Shown here piece after piece: positions 12,232 through 21,539 of a stretch of 64,000 nucleotides of DNA. Position numbers and translations under genes: made by a program. Origin of the DNA: Sporosarcina beigongshangi (GTDB lineage Bacteria; Actinomycetota; Actinomycetes; Actinomycetales; Micrococcaceae). The stretch's first letter is position 1; every line of letters begins with the position of its first letter. Below the pieces are notes generated by a model. That model did no database searches, was not told the DNA's origin, and saw only the letters and a list, made by a program, of their open reading frames with translations. The stretch lies in contig NZ_JADHDY010000008.1 of assembly GCF_016820535.1 (NCBI RefSeq), positions 1 to 64,000 of the forward strand. The letters are read 5' to 3'.

Positions 12232-13380
12232 TTAGTTGGCGGCCATCTCCGCAACCAGTTCACGCACGACGGCGCGCAGCTCGCCACCGTGGGCGGCGGC
12301 AACACGGCGCTGGCGCTGGTAGCTGGCCCCGGCGGCGATGATTTTTTCAATGCTTGCCAACTCGTCGGAGCAGCCCAGCCTGGCGGCCACCGGCTCCAGC
12401 CTGTTCAGCAGTTCAACCAGGTTCTCGGTGACGAGCTGTTCCTTGCCCGCCGCATCCAGGATGATGATGGCGTCCATGCCGTACCGTGCGGCCCGCCACT
12501 TGTTTTCCTGGACGTGCCACGGCGGCATGGTGGGGATGCTGCCGCCGTCGTCCAAGGTGTTGGAAAATTCCTCCACCAGGCACTGGGTCAGGGCGGCAAT
12601 GGCGCCGATCTCCTCCAACGTGGACATGCCGTCGCAGATCCGCATTTCGATGGTGCCCAGGCCGGCCACGGGGCGGATGTCCCAGCGGATCTCATTCGTC
12701 GCGTCGATGACACCCGTGGTGAACATGTCCTGGACGTAGGATTCGTACGCGGCCCAGTCGGGGAACTGGAACGGCAGCCCGGCGGTGGGCAGCTGTTGGA
12801 ACATCAGGGCGCGCTGTGAGGCATAGCCGGTGTCCTCGCCGTTCCAGTACGGGGATGAGGCGGAGAGCGCCTGGAAGTGCGGGAAGTAGTTGACCAGCCC
12901 GTCAAGGACCGGCATGGCCTTGGAAACATGGTCCAGGCCCACGTGGACGTGCACGCCGTAGATCAGCATCTGGCTGCCCCACCATTGCGTCCTGTCCACC
13001 AGTTTCGCGTAGCGTTCCTTGTCGGTGACGGCTTGGGCGCGCGGGTCGCTGAAGGGGTGCGTGCCGGCGCTGAGCAGTTCCAGGCCCAGCGGCCCGGCGG
13101 CCTCGCGCAGGATGTTCAGGTTGCGGCGCAGGTCCGCGGTGCCTTCGGCCACTGTGTGGCAGACGCCTGTGACCAACTCGACAGTGTTCTGCAGCATCTC
13201 GCCCTTGATGTGGGGGTGCTCGCCGTCGGCCATGGCTTCGGGATGCGCTGCCCTAATGTTCTCAAAAACGGCGTCCGCGCGGGCGGCCAGCTCCCCGGAT
13301 TCCGCGTCAACCAGCGCGATTTCCCATTCCAGGCCCAGCGTCGACTGCTCCGACTTCGCGAAATCAATCTTCACGTGCAA
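12232..13380 (-). CDS. Glutamate-cysteine ligase family protein (YbdK type)
   Basis: A 382-residue carboxylate-amine ligase of the GCS2/YbdK group, which joins glutamate to an amine such as cysteine using ATP. Family hallmarks are the N-terminal LGLEWEIALVD, the HPHIKGEMLQNTVEL segment, YGVHVHVGLDH, and IEMRICDGMSTLEE near the C-terminal half. Actinobacteria make mycothiol rather than glutathione, and YbdK-type enzymes have weak glutathione-forming activity, so the physiological product is uncertain. It stands alone, divergent from the shikimate dehydrogenase-like gene. Confidence 0.9.
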   Translation of the reverse strand: MHVKIDFAKSEQSTLGLEWEIALVDAESGELAARADAVFENIRAAHPEAMADGEHPHIKGEMLQNTVELVTGVCHTVAEGTADLRRNLNILREAAGPLGLELLSAGTHPFSDPRAQAVTDKERYAKLVDRTQWWGSQMLIYGVHVHVGLDHVSKAMPVLDGLVNYFPHFQALSASSPYWNGEDTGYASQRALMFQQLPTAGLPFQFPDWAAYESYVQDMFTTGVIDATNEIRWDIRPVAGLGTIEMRICDGMSTLEEIGAIAALTQCLVEEFSNTLDDGGSIPTMPPWHVQENKWRAARYGMDAIIILDAAGKEQLVTENLVELLNRLEPVAARLGCSDELASIEKIIAAGASYQRQRRVAAAHGGELRAVVRELVAEMAAN

Positions 13381-13473
13381 CGCCCCCTTGGCACTGTTTA
13401 CTACACGGGTGCAAGGCGGCAGGACGCCGGTTGCCCTCTGATTGTAGTTCAGGATTTAGGGCACACTTGAGGT

Positions 13474-14289
13474 GTGCCTATTTTGAACAAAGACATGACA
13501 TTGTGCATTTCCGTCGCCGCGCGGCCCAGCAACATCGGCACGCGTTTTCACAATTATCTTTATGACGCCCTGGGGCTGAACTTCGTCTACAAGGCCTTCG
13601 CACCCGTGGACCTGGCCCAGGCCGTTGCCGGGATCCGCGGCCTCGGCATCCGGGGCGCCGCCGTGTCCATGCCGTACAAGGAGGACGTCATTGCGCTCAT
13701 TGACGTCATGGACGCCTCCGCCGCGGCCATCGATTCGGTCAACACCATTGTGAACGCCGACGGCGTGCTGACCGCCTACAACACCGACTACCTCGCCATC
13801 GCCCGGCTGGTGGCGGAGCACGGCCTGGACCCGGCAATGAGTGTCTTGCTGCGTGGTTCCGGGGGAATGGCCAAGGCCGTTGCCGCCGCCATGCACGACG
13901 CCGGATTCGCGGATGTCACGATTGTGGCCCGCAACGAGGAGCGCGGCCGGGCCCTTGCCGCGCCGTACGGTTTCGCGTGGTTGGCCGAGCCGGGGGATGC
14001 CGGCGCGGAGGTGCTGATCAATGTCACGCCTCTGGGCATGGCAGGCGCGGATGCGTCGGTGCAGTCCTTCAGCGACGCGTTGGTGGCGTCTGCCCGGGTG
14101 GTGTTTGACGTCGTCGCGCTTCCCGCCGAGACGCCGCTGATCAAGGCTGCCCGGGCTGCCGGGAAGCAGGTCATCACCGGGGCCGAGGTCATTGCCATCC
14201 AGGCCGAGGAACAGTTTGTGCTCTACACGGGTGTGCGACCCAGCCCCGAGCTGGTGCGCGAAGCCTCATCCTTCTCCCGCGCACAGTAA
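13474..14289 (+). CDS. Shikimate 5-dehydrogenase-like protein
   Basis: A 271-residue protein of the shikimate/quinate dehydrogenase family (NADP-binding Rossmann C-terminal domain). The N-terminal substrate domain has GAAVSMPYKEDV, with the catalytic-type lysine in MPYK. The nucleotide loop is GSGGMAKAV rather than the more usual GAGGAA, pointing to a paralogue with an altered substrate or cofactor preference. The glycine-containing INVTPLGMAG motif is retained. The start is GTG at 13474; an in-frame ATG at 13495 is an alternative and neither has a convincing ribosome binding site. No other aromatic-pathway gene is near. Confidence 0.85.
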   Translation: MPILNKDMTLCISVAARPSNIGTRFHNYLYDALGLNFVYKAFAPVDLAQAVAGIRGLGIRGAAVSMPYKEDVIALIDVMDASAAAIDSVNTIVNADGVLTAYNTDYLAIARLVAEHGLDPAMSVLLRGSGGMAKAVAAAMHDAGFADVTIVARNEERGRALAAPYGFAWLAEPGDAGAEVLINVTPLGMAGADASVQSFSDALVASARVVFDVVALPAETPLIKAARAAGKQVITGAEVIAIQAEEQFVLYTGVRPSPELVREASSFSRAQ

Positions 14290-14291
14290 CC

Positions 14292-14447
14292 CTCTCGCAG
14301 CAATGGTTGATTTTTCTTGGACGCTGTCGCAGCAATGGCGGCTTTTTGGCGAACGCCGTCGCACCCGTGGCCTGATGGGCCGCCGCCGGACAGTGTCGGT
14401 GCGAGAGCGTCGGGGAAAATCCAGCCATTGCTGCGAGAGCGTTTTTC
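14292..14447. repeat. Second array of the 32-nt repeat family, facing orientations
   Basis: Three inverted-orientation units start at 14292, 14324 and 14356, and two forward units start at 14401 and 14433; spacing within each set is exactly 32 nt. The conserved core is CCATTGCTGCGAGAG or its complement CTCTCGCAGCAATGG. The left and right halves face each other and could fold into one large imperfect hairpin. It fills the gap between convergent genes (aroE-like and the methyltransferase), while the array at 1475-1626 lies between two same-strand genes. Confidence 0.85.
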
Positions 14448-14458
14448 GGTAGGGGTGG

Positions 14459-15673
14459 CTACCAGCTGTGGGGTTCCACCACGACGGCCACACGGTCCTC
14501 GCCGATCCGGGTCAGCACCAGGGTGGCCTTGTTGGGGCCCTTGCCGGAGCCGGTCAGCAGCTGGCGGCGCAGTTCCTCGGGAGTGACGGAGATGCCGCGT
14601 TTCTTGATGTCGAGCACGCCGATCCGCGACGCCTTGACCCACGCCTTCAGCGCCTTGACGTTGTACGGCTTGACCTCCAGAACCTTGTAGCAGCGGGCCA
14701 GTGGAGTGTGCACCGGCTCGTCCGAGGAAAGGTAGGCGATGTGTTCGTCGAGCAGGTGCGCGCCCATGCTGCGGGCCAGGTCCGCCACCAGGCCGGCGCG
14801 GATGACGGCACCGTCGGGCTCGTACAGGTAGCCCGCCACGGGGCCGATTTCGGCGTCCTGGGTGGTGGGGTCGTAGGCCACGGAGCTGGTGATCTCGTTC
14901 ATGCCGGACGGCCCCACCACCAGGGCCGAGCGCCGGACACCCGGCCGGGCCAGCTCGTTGAAGTAGAGCCCCGCCTCCACAACATCGCCATTGACGGAAA
15001 TCCACTGCGCCTCCGCAGTGCCGGGGATGGCCTCGTGGGGGATGCCGGGCCCCATTTTCACGCCAACGGCCAGCCCCCGGTTTGCCAGGGCCTCCACAAA
15101 GGACAGCGGCGGGGAGAAAGCCTCCGGGTCAAAAAGGCGGGTGGTGCCGGAGGTGCTGGTGGTGCGGCGGGCCGGGTCCAGCCAGACGCCGCCAATGCCT
15201 TCCAGGTTTGCATCCTCCGCCCGCCCGCACACCACCTTTGCCTGGGGGAACGGCATCAAGTTGATGGTGGTGCAGGCGGCCGTGACCTCGTCCATTTCTA
15301 CGGCGGTGACGTTGATGTCCAGGCTGGCCATTGCCAGTGAATCAGCGCCCAGCCCGCATCCGAGGTCGGCAACGGAGGTGATGCCCGCCGTCGTAAATCT
15401 TTGCGCATGGAGCGCCGCGATGCTCAGTCGCGTGGCCTGCTCCAGGCCCGCCTGGGTGAACAGCATCTGGTGGGCAAACTCGCCAAACTTGGCCTCAGCC
15501 TTGGCGCGCAGCCGGGACTGGGTCAGTGCCGCGGCAACCAGCTCGGGGGAGTGCCCTGCCTTGCGCAGCGACTCGTTGAGCTTGAGGGAATCTGCCTCGC
15601 GGTAGGGGCCCAGCGAGGACAGCAGTTCCCAGCCGGCAGGGGTCAGGAGCGGGGAAATTGTGTCGGGGGCCAT
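14459..15673 (-). CDS. Class I SAM-dependent methyltransferase with THUMP-like C-terminus
   Basis: A 404-residue protein. The methyltransferase core has motif I VADLGCGLGADSLAMA and an acidic ribose-binding end TAVEMDEV. The N-terminal region is helical, and the C-terminal region has the profile of the THUMP-like domain found in this actinobacterial family (LKAWVKASRIGVLDIKKRG, EPHSW end). Such proteins are suspected RNA or ribosome methyltransferases, but the substrate is not established. The start has no close neighbour upstream; the gene is transcribed alone. Confidence 0.85.
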   Translation of the reverse strand: MAPDTISPLLTPAGWELLSSLGPYREADSLKLNESLRKAGHSPELVAAALTQSRLRAKAEAKFGEFAHQMLFTQAGLEQATRLSIAALHAQRFTTAGITSVADLGCGLGADSLAMASLDINVTAVEMDEVTAACTTINLMPFPQAKVVCGRAEDANLEGIGGVWLDPARRTTSTSGTTRLFDPEAFSPPLSFVEALANRGLAVGVKMGPGIPHEAIPGTAEAQWISVNGDVVEAGLYFNELARPGVRRSALVVGPSGMNEITSSVAYDPTTQDAEIGPVAGYLYEPDGAVIRAGLVADLARSMGAHLLDEHIAYLSSDEPVHTPLARCYKVLEVKPYNVKALKAWVKASRIGVLDIKKRGISVTPEELRRQLLTGSGKGPNKATLVLTRIGEDRVAVVVEPHSW

Positions 15674-15779
15674 GCGACAAGCGTAGCCGTCCCGGGGTTG
15701 GTGGCGAGCGTCACGTCAAATACGCGAGACGTAATTTGCGTAATTATTTTCTTTCGTATTAGCTGTTATTGATGCCCGG

Positions 15780-15798
15780 TTAGGGTTGCCTTAGCTTA
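15780..15798 (+). promoter_or_regulatory. DtxR/IdeR-type iron box
   Basis: A 19-bp stretch starting TTAGGGTTGCCTTAGC matches the DtxR/IdeR consensus (TTAGGTTAGSCTAACCTAA) at 14 of 19 positions by my count, and lies 22 nt before the iron-binding lipoprotein start. In the actinobacterial systems known, Fe(II)-bound DtxR/IdeR represses siderophore uptake genes from such sites. Confidence 0.7.
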
Positions 15799-15819
15799 CC
15801 GAGAGTTCGGAGAACCAAC

Positions 15820-16794
15820 ATGTTGAAGAAGCGCCTGCTGACCCTTGGGGCTGCTGCGGCCCTGCTGGCCCTGACCGCCTGCGGCGCCGAAACCACAGCC
15901 CCGGCGGACCTTTCCGGCGCCGCCACAGTCACGGTGGAGGACAACAACGGCAAGCACACCATTGCCACCCCGCTCACGTCGGTCGTGGCCACGGACAACA
16001 GGACCTTCGAAACCCTCTCCGACTGGGGTGTGAAGCTCACCGCCGGCGCCGTGGCCCTCATGCCCGACAGCAGCCCGTACACCCAGGACAAGTCCATCGT
16101 CGACCTGGGCAGCCACCGCGAACCCAACCTGGAAGCCATCGTCGCCGTCGAACCGGACGTGATCGTCAACGGCCAGCGCTTTGCCCAGTACCACGACGAC
16201 TTCACCAAGCTGGCCCCCAACGCCACCGTCCTCGAGCTGGACCCCAGGGACGGCGAACCGTTCGACGCCGAGCTGAAGCGCCAGGTCACGGTCCTGGGTG
16301 AGGTTTTCGGCAAGCAGGCCGAGGCCAAGAAGCTGGCCGGTGACTTTGACGCCGCCGTCGCCCGCGTCAAGGCCGCCTACGATCCGCAGGACACCGTCAT
16401 GGGTGTCATCACTTCCGGCGGCAACATCAACTATGCAGCCCCCGGTTCCGGCCGCACGCTGGGCCCGCTCTTTGACATCCTGGCACTGACACCGGCCCTC
16501 GAAGTTGAGGACGCCAGCACCGACCACCAGGGCGACGACATTTCCGTCGAGGCCATCGCCAAGTCCAAGCCGAACTGGCTGCTGGTCATGGACCGTGACG
16601 CCGCCGTGTCCGCGGACGACGCCGGCTACTCCCCGGCCAACGAGCTCCTGGAAAAGTCGGAGGCGCTCAAGAACGTCCCCGCAACACAGGAGGGCAACAT
16701 CGTGTACATGCCCGCGGACACCTACACCAACGAGGGCATCCAGACCTACACGGAATTCCTGAACTCCTTCGCGGACGCCCTGGAAGGCAAGTAG
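15820..16794 (+). CDS. Iron-siderophore ABC transporter substrate-binding lipoprotein
   Basis: A 324-residue FepB/FecB-like binding protein. The signal peptide ends in the lipobox LTAC (Cys21), giving a lipid-anchored receptor outside the membrane. The periplasmic-binding-protein-2 fold is suggested by the repeated VVAVEPDVIV-type segments. GGAGA lies 8-9 nt before the ATG. It heads a four-gene operon with two FecCD permeases and an ATPase; the DtxR/IdeR-type box upstream predicts induction by iron limitation. The exact siderophore is not readable from sequence. Confidence 0.93.
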   Translation: MLKKRLLTLGAAAALLALTACGAETTAPADLSGAATVTVEDNNGKHTIATPLTSVVATDNRTFETLSDWGVKLTAGAVALMPDSSPYTQDKSIVDLGSHREPNLEAIVAVEPDVIVNGQRFAQYHDDFTKLAPNATVLELDPRDGEPFDAELKRQVTVLGEVFGKQAEAKKLAGDFDAAVARVKAAYDPQDTVMGVITSGGNINYAAPGSGRTLGPLFDILALTPALEVEDASTDHQGDDISVEAIAKSKPNWLLVMDRDAAVSADDAGYSPANELLEKSEALKNVPATQEGNIVYMPADTYTNEGIQTYTEFLNSFADALEGK

Positions 16795-16840
16795 CCCGAC
16801 GCCGGACACCCGCCTTCCGCTGAACCAAAGGACTTCCGCT

Positions 16841-17893
16841 GTGGTCACCCCGCGCAACCGCGCCACAAGCCCCGCCGCCGGGCGCCCATTGCCGGGCCGC
16901 CCGGCCCCCGGCCGCCCATCCCCGGGGCAGCCGGTGCCGGGCAAGGGCCGGCTCCTTGAACCGAAACTGCTGGCCGGCATCGCCATTGTCGCGGCACTGC
17001 TGGCGCTCTCGCTGTTCACCGGCGTGTACGACATCTTCGGCGGCGAGGACGGCGGGGAAATGTTCGCCATCACGCGCGTGCCCCGCACCATCGCGCTGGT
17101 GCTGGCCGGGGCGGCCATGGCCATGTCCGGGCTCGTCATGCAGCTGCTCACGCAGAACCGCTTCGTGGAACCCACCACCACGGGGACCACGGAGTGGGCG
17201 GGCCTGGGCCTGCTGGCCGTCATGCTCATCAACCCCCACGCCAGCATTCTCACCAAGATGTCAGGCGCCGTCATTGCAGCGTTCATAGGGACCATGGTCT
17301 TCTTCCTGTTCCTGCGCCGCGTTTCCCTGAAGGCCTCCCTGACAGTGCCGATCGTGGGCATCATGCTCGGCGCCGTCGTAGGGGCTGTCTCCACGTTCAT
17401 CGCGCTGCAGACCGACATGCTCCAAAGCCTCGGCATCTGGTTCGCAGGATCGTTCACCTCGGTCCTGCGCGGCCAGTATGAAGTCCTGTGGATCGTCGCC
17501 CTCGTGGCCGTGGCCATCTTCCTCGCCGCCGACCGCTTCACCGTGGCCGGCCTCGGCGAGGACGTCGCCACCAACGTCGGCCTGAACTACAACCAGGTGA
17601 TGCTCCTCGGCACCGGCCTGATCGCGATCGCCACGGGAGTTGTCACGGTGGTTGTGGGCTCCCTGCCGTTTATCGGCCTGATCGTGCCCAACATCGTCTC
17701 CATGGTCCGCGGCGACGACCTCCGCGGCAACCTGCCCTGGGTCGCACTGCTCGGCATCGCGATCGTCACTGTCTGCGACCTCGTCGGAAGAACCATCATC
17801 ATGCCCTTTGAAGTGCCTGTCTCCCTGATCCTTGGCGTCGTCGGCGCGGCCGTCTTCATCGCCCTGGTCCTCCGACAGCGCCGCCATGCTTGA
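16841..17893 (+). CDS. Iron-siderophore ABC transporter permease (FecCD family), first subunit
   Basis: A 350-residue FecCD permease with about nine to ten membrane segments. The N-terminal 40 residues form a cytoplasmic low-complexity tail of repeated GRP/PG units before the first helix. Family segments are visible: VPRTIALVLAGAAMAMSGLVMQ and VGSLPFIGLIVPNIV. Translation starts at GTG 16841 with AAGGA upstream. It overlaps the second permease gene by 8 nt, consistent with a heterodimeric channel. Confidence 0.93.
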   Translation: MVTPRNRATSPAAGRPLPGRPAPGRPSPGQPVPGKGRLLEPKLLAGIAIVAALLALSLFTGVYDIFGGEDGGEMFAITRVPRTIALVLAGAAMAMSGLVMQLLTQNRFVEPTTTGTTEWAGLGLLAVMLINPHASILTKMSGAVIAAFIGTMVFFLFLRRVSLKASLTVPIVGIMLGAVVGAVSTFIALQTDMLQSLGIWFAGSFTSVLRGQYEVLWIVALVAVAIFLAADRFTVAGLGEDVATNVGLNYNQVMLLGTGLIAIATGVVTVVVGSLPFIGLIVPNIVSMVRGDDLRGNLPWVALLGIAIVTVCDLVGRTIIMPFEVPVSLILGVVGAAVFIALVLRQRRHA

Positions 17894-18995
17894 GACACCC
17901 ACGCCCAAGCCCACCCAGGGCAGGCCTGCCGCCGGCGGGCCCCCCAAACCGCTGTCCTCCCTGGGGAAGCGCGACGCCGGCACCCGGCACAGCGGGCGCA
18001 GCGCCGCCTCCCTGCCCACCCGCCGCGCGCAGCGGCGCTACGCCGTGGTGCTCACGGTCCTGGTGATCCTCGCGGCGGGCTTTGCCTTCGGGCTGCTGGC
18101 CTGGGGGAATCCCATGCCGTTGGGCTCGGACGGCTTTTGGCGGATTGCGCAGATGCGCGGCACAAGCGTGGTGGTCATGGCGGTAGTGGCGGTGTGCCAG
18201 GCCATGGCGACCGTCAGCTTCCAGACGGCCACGAACAACCGGATCATCACGCCGTCGATCATGGGCTTTGAATCGCTGTACATCGCGGTGCAGACCGGCG
18301 CCGTGTTCTTCCTGGGCGCGGCGGGCGTGACGGCAGTGCAGGGCGTGCCCCAGTTTGTGCTCCAGATCCTCATCATGGTGGGGCTGTCCATGGCGCTGTA
18401 CGGCTGGCTGCTGAACGGAAAATACGGCAACCTGCACGTCATGCTGCTGGTGGGCATCATCATTGGCGGCGGCCTCGGCTCCGTCTCGGCCTTCATGCAG
18501 CGCCTGCTGACGCCGAGTGAATTTGATGTGCTGACCGCGCGGCTTTTTGGCTCCGTCACCAACGCCGATGTGCGCTACCTGCCCATCGCCGTCCCGCTGT
18601 GCGTGGGTGCCGGTGTCCTGCTGCTGCTCAACTCCCGGCGGCTGAACATCATTGCGCTGGGTCCCGACACCTCCACCGGCCTGGGCTTGAACCACCGCCG
18701 CGAGGTCATGCGCGTGCTGTTCCTGGTGTCGATCCTGATGGCCACATCCACTGCACTGGTGGGGCCCATGACGTTCCTGGGCTTCCTTGTGGCGACGCTG
18801 GCCTACCAGCTGGCTGACACCTTTGACCACCGGCTGGTCTTCCCGATTGCGGCACTCGTGGGGTTTGTGGTGCTGAGCGGCTCATACTTCGTCATGAAGA
18901 ACGTGTTTTATGCCGAGGGGGTCGTCTCGATCATCATCGAAGTGGTGGGCGGCTCCGTGTTCCTGTTCTTTATCTTGCGAAAGGGTCGACTGTGA
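17886..18995 (+). CDS. Iron-siderophore ABC transporter permease (FecCD family), second subunit
   Basis: A 369-residue FecCD permease partner. About 55 N-terminal residues are polar and proline/arginine-rich, before the first membrane helix (VVLTVLVILAAGFAFGLLAW). The conserved GPMTFLGFLVATLAY stretch corresponds to the ATPase-docking region. The ATG at 17886 overlaps the preceding gene (ATGCTTGA), which decides the start over an upstream alternative. Its own stop overlaps the GTG of the ATPase gene by 4 nt. Confidence 0.93.
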   Translation: MLETPTPKPTQGRPAAGGPPKPLSSLGKRDAGTRHSGRSAASLPTRRAQRRYAVVLTVLVILAAGFAFGLLAWGNPMPLGSDGFWRIAQMRGTSVVVMAVVAVCQAMATVSFQTATNNRIITPSIMGFESLYIAVQTGAVFFLGAAGVTAVQGVPQFVLQILIMVGLSMALYGWLLNGKYGNLHVMLLVGIIIGGGLGSVSAFMQRLLTPSEFDVLTARLFGSVTNADVRYLPIAVPLCVGAGVLLLLNSRRLNIIALGPDTSTGLGLNHRREVMRVLFLVSILMATSTALVGPMTFLGFLVATLAYQLADTFDHRLVFPIAALVGFVVLSGSYFVMKNVFYAEGVVSIIIEVVGGSVFLFFILRKGRL

Positions 18996-19747
18996 TCACG
19001 CTGACCGACGTCCGGAAAAGCTACAACAGCGAGGTCTCGATCGGCCCGGTGGACCTGGTCATCCCGGCCGGGGGAGTCACCGCCCTGGTGGGGCCCAACG
19101 GTGCAGGAAAGTCCACGCTGCTGACCATGATCGGCCGGCTGCTGGGGCTCGACGCCGGCACGATTGAGATTGCCGGCTGGGACGTGGCGTCCACAAAGTC
19201 TGCGGACCTGGCGAAGGTCGTCTCGGTGCTGCGTCAGGAGAACCACTTCGTGGCCCGCCTGACGGTGCGCCAGCTGGTGGGCTTTGGCCGCTTCCCGCAT
19301 TCCAAGGGCCGGCTGACGGTGGCCGACGAGGAGGCCATCAGCCAGGCCGTCGACTTCCTGAACCTGGGTGAACTGGAAAACCGCTACCTGGACCAGCTCT
19401 CCGGCGGACAGCGCCAGCGCGCCTACGTCGCCATGGTGTTGGCGCAGGACACCGACTACGTCCTCCTGGATGAGCCGCTGAACAACCTGGACATGAAGCA
19501 TTCCGCCCAGATGATGGCGCTGCTGCAAAGGGCTGCGGCGGAGCTCGGCCGGACCATTGTCATCGTGCTGCACGACATCAACTTTGCCGCCCACTACGCG
19601 GACCACATCTGCGCGGTGAAGGACGGCGAGGTCGTGGAGTTCGGCACACCGGAGCAGATCATGCGCGGCGACGTCCTCAGCCGGGTCTTTGACACCCCGG
19701 TCCAGGTGATCGACGGACCCCGCGGCCCGCTGGCTGTGTACTACTGA
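18992..19747 (+). CDS. Iron-siderophore ABC transporter ATPase
   Basis: A 251-residue FecE/FepC-like ATPase that powers the uptake complex. Walker A is GPNGAGKST, the signature is LSGGQRQRAYVAMVLAQ, Walker B is YVLLDEPLNNLD, and the switch histidine is in VLHDINFA. The GTG start overlaps the upstream permease stop (GTGA). It is the last gene of the operon and ends 19 bases before the convergent ABC-2 permease gene, with no obvious terminator between. Confidence 0.94.
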   Translation: MITLTDVRKSYNSEVSIGPVDLVIPAGGVTALVGPNGAGKSTLLTMIGRLLGLDAGTIEIAGWDVASTKSADLAKVVSVLRQENHFVARLTVRQLVGFGRFPHSKGRLTVADEEAISQAVDFLNLGELENRYLDQLSGGQRQRAYVAMVLAQDTDYVLLDEPLNNLDMKHSAQMMALLQRAAAELGRTIVIVLHDINFAAHYADHICAVKDGEVVEFGTPEQIMRGDVLSRVFDTPVQVIDGPRGPLAVYY

Positions 19748-19766
19748 CGTCCGGGCTCCGAGGGCA

Positions 19767-20579
19767 TCAACTGTCCTTGCGAATCCAACGGAATGTCAGG
19801 CGGCACAGGATGAGTCCCACCACCAACCACAACCCAAGGACGAGCGCCACCAGTCCGAGTTCCCAGGATCCGCTGGGTTCGGCAGCCTCGAACGACGCCG
19901 GCAGGAACACGCTGCGCATCCCCTGGGCCATCCACTTCAACGGGAAAATGCTGGCAAAGTTCTGCAGCCATCCCGGCAGCTGCGAAAAGTTCAGGTACAC
20001 GCCGGAAATGAACTGCAACAGCAGCACAATCGGGATCACCACCGCCGTGGCGCTCTTCCCCGTCCGCGGCAGGGCCGAGAGTGCGATGCCCAAAACACAG
20101 CTGGTGATCACGCCAAACAGAAACACCCACGAGAACGTCAGCCATTTGGACGACTCGGTGGGCATGGAAACGTTGAAGGCAAAGCGGGCCACAAACAGCA
20201 GCAGGACCACCTGGAACACCGAGCTGACCAGCACCATGCCGATCTTGCCCATGAAATAGGAAAAGACGGGCAGGGGAGTGCCACCGAGACGTTTGAGGGT
20301 GCCGTCGCCCTTTTCCCCGGCAATGTCAACGCCCAGGTTCTGCACACCGCTCAGCAGCATGCCCGCGGCAACCATCCCGGGCACGTAAAACGCTGCAAAG
20401 GTGATGCCGCCACTGCCGTCCGGGGCTGCGCCGATGGTGCCGCTGGCGCTGAAGGCCACCGCAAACACCGAAAGCATCAGGATCGGGAACAGGAAGGTGA
20501 AGAACACCGAATCGCCCTGGCGGAAATACAGCCTCAGTTCATAGCCGATCCGCGAGAATCCCAGCTGCATCGTTCTCAT
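19767..20579 (-). CDS. ABC-2 type exporter permease
   Basis: A 270-residue ABC-2 membrane protein with about six hydrophobic segments. It starts with an amphipathic stretch followed by DSVFFTFLFPILML, typical of drug and lipid exporter permeases. It overlaps its ATPase gene by ATGA, so the two form one exporter. Substrate is unknown; many relatives confer antibiotic or daunorubicin-type drug resistance. Confidence 0.88.
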   Translation of the reverse strand: MRTMQLGFSRIGYELRLYFRQGDSVFFTFLFPILMLSVFAVAFSASGTIGAAPDGSGGITFAAFYVPGMVAAGMLLSGVQNLGVDIAGEKGDGTLKRLGGTPLPVFSYFMGKIGMVLVSSVFQVVLLLFVARFAFNVSMPTESSKWLTFSWVFLFGVITSCVLGIALSALPRTGKSATAVVIPIVLLLQFISGVYLNFSQLPGWLQNFASIFPLKWMAQGMRSVFLPASFEAAEPSGSWELGLVALVLGLWLVVGLILCRLTFRWIRKDS

Positions 20580-21451
20580 GCCGTGCCGCCTTCCGCGTCC
20601 GCCCCGCCGGCGTGGTTTCCCACCATGCCCAGGTAGATGTCTTCAAGGCTGGGCCGGGTGATCTCCAGCCCGGGCACCTCCCCGCCCGCCTCGGCGTAGA
20701 GCCTGGTGGCGAGGGCGCCCGGCTCGCTGGTGCGTTCCTCGCGGACGACGCCGTCCTGCCGCCACCGCACGAGCGGCACCCTTGCCTCCTGCCCGCCAAT
20801 CTCGTCGATGGGGCCGATGTCCACCAGCCTTCCGCCCATGATGACACCGGCCCGGTCCGCAAGGGACGCGGCCTCGTCCAGGTAGTGGGTGGTCAGCAAG
20901 ATGGTGGTGCCCTCGGCCTTGAGCTGGTTGACCAGGTCCCAAAACTGGCGCCTGGCCTCCGGATCGAATCCTGTGGTGGGTTCATCCAGGAACAGCAGCC
21001 TGGGCCGGCCGATGATGCCCAGCGCCACATCCACGCGCCGCCGCTGCCCGCCTGACAACTTGGCGATCCGGGTCTTTTCCTTCCCGCCCAGTCCGACGGC
21101 GTCAATCACCTCGGCGACGTTGCGTGGGTTTGGGTAGTATCCGGCAAAGTGGGCCAGCTGTTCCAAAACGGTGATGTTGCCGCTCTCTCCGGTGGACTGC
21201 AGCACGATTCCCAGCTGCGCCTTCCACCCCAGCCCGCCGTGCCGGGGGTCTGTGCCGAGAACGCTGACGTCGCCGCCGCTGCGGTCCCGGTAGCCTTCGA
21301 GAATCTCAATCGTGGTGCTCTTGCCCGCGCCGTTGGGGCCCAGCAGGGCAAACGTCTCGCCCTCGTGGATGTCGAAGCTGATGCCGTCCACGGCCATGGC
21401 GCCGCCGTACGATTTTTGCAGGCCGCGGACGTGCACAGGATTGTTGCCCAT
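20576..21451 (-). CDS. ABC exporter ATPase
   Basis: A 291-residue ATPase of the DrrA/CcmA type. Walker A is GPNGAGKST, the signature is LSGGQRRRVDVALG, Walker B is LLFLDEPTTGFD, and the H-loop is TTHYLDEA. The C-terminal 80 residues form an extra domain common in antibiotic exporters. I chose ATG 21451 (MGNNPVHVRGL); an upstream open frame to 21904 is the shadow of the methyltransferase gene. Coupled to the permease by an ATGA overlap. Confidence 0.92.
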   Translation of the reverse strand: MGNNPVHVRGLQKSYGGAMAVDGISFDIHEGETFALLGPNGAGKSTTIEILEGYRDRSGGDVSVLGTDPRHGGLGWKAQLGIVLQSTGESGNITVLEQLAHFAGYYPNPRNVAEVIDAVGLGGKEKTRIAKLSGGQRRRVDVALGIIGRPRLLFLDEPTTGFDPEARRQFWDLVNQLKAEGTTILLTTHYLDEAASLADRAGVIMGGRLVDIGPIDEIGGQEARVPLVRWRQDGVVREERTSEPGALATRLYAEAGGEVPGLEITRPSLEDIYLGMVGNHAGGADAEGGTA

Positions 21452-21514
21452 GCCCACATCCTTGCACTGCCTGACGCGACGGGACAGGGGCGGTCTCGGA
21501 TGTTCTTGCGGCAA

Positions 21515-21530
21515 GGGGCATCCGTGCCCC
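21515..21530 (-). terminator. Short hairpin 3' of the methyltransferase gene
   Basis: GGGGCA (21515-21520) and TGCCCC (21525-21530) form a 6-bp stem with a 4-nt loop, between the methyltransferase stop and the exporter ATPase start. No U-tract follows. It may attenuate rather than end transcription. Confidence 0.3.
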
Positions 21531-21539
21531 AGCAACCGG

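Noticed and set aside
15796-17574. A 592-codon open frame antisense to the iron transporter genes
   Set aside because: It overlaps two well-supported genes and reads as low-complexity Gly/Val-rich shadow sequence.
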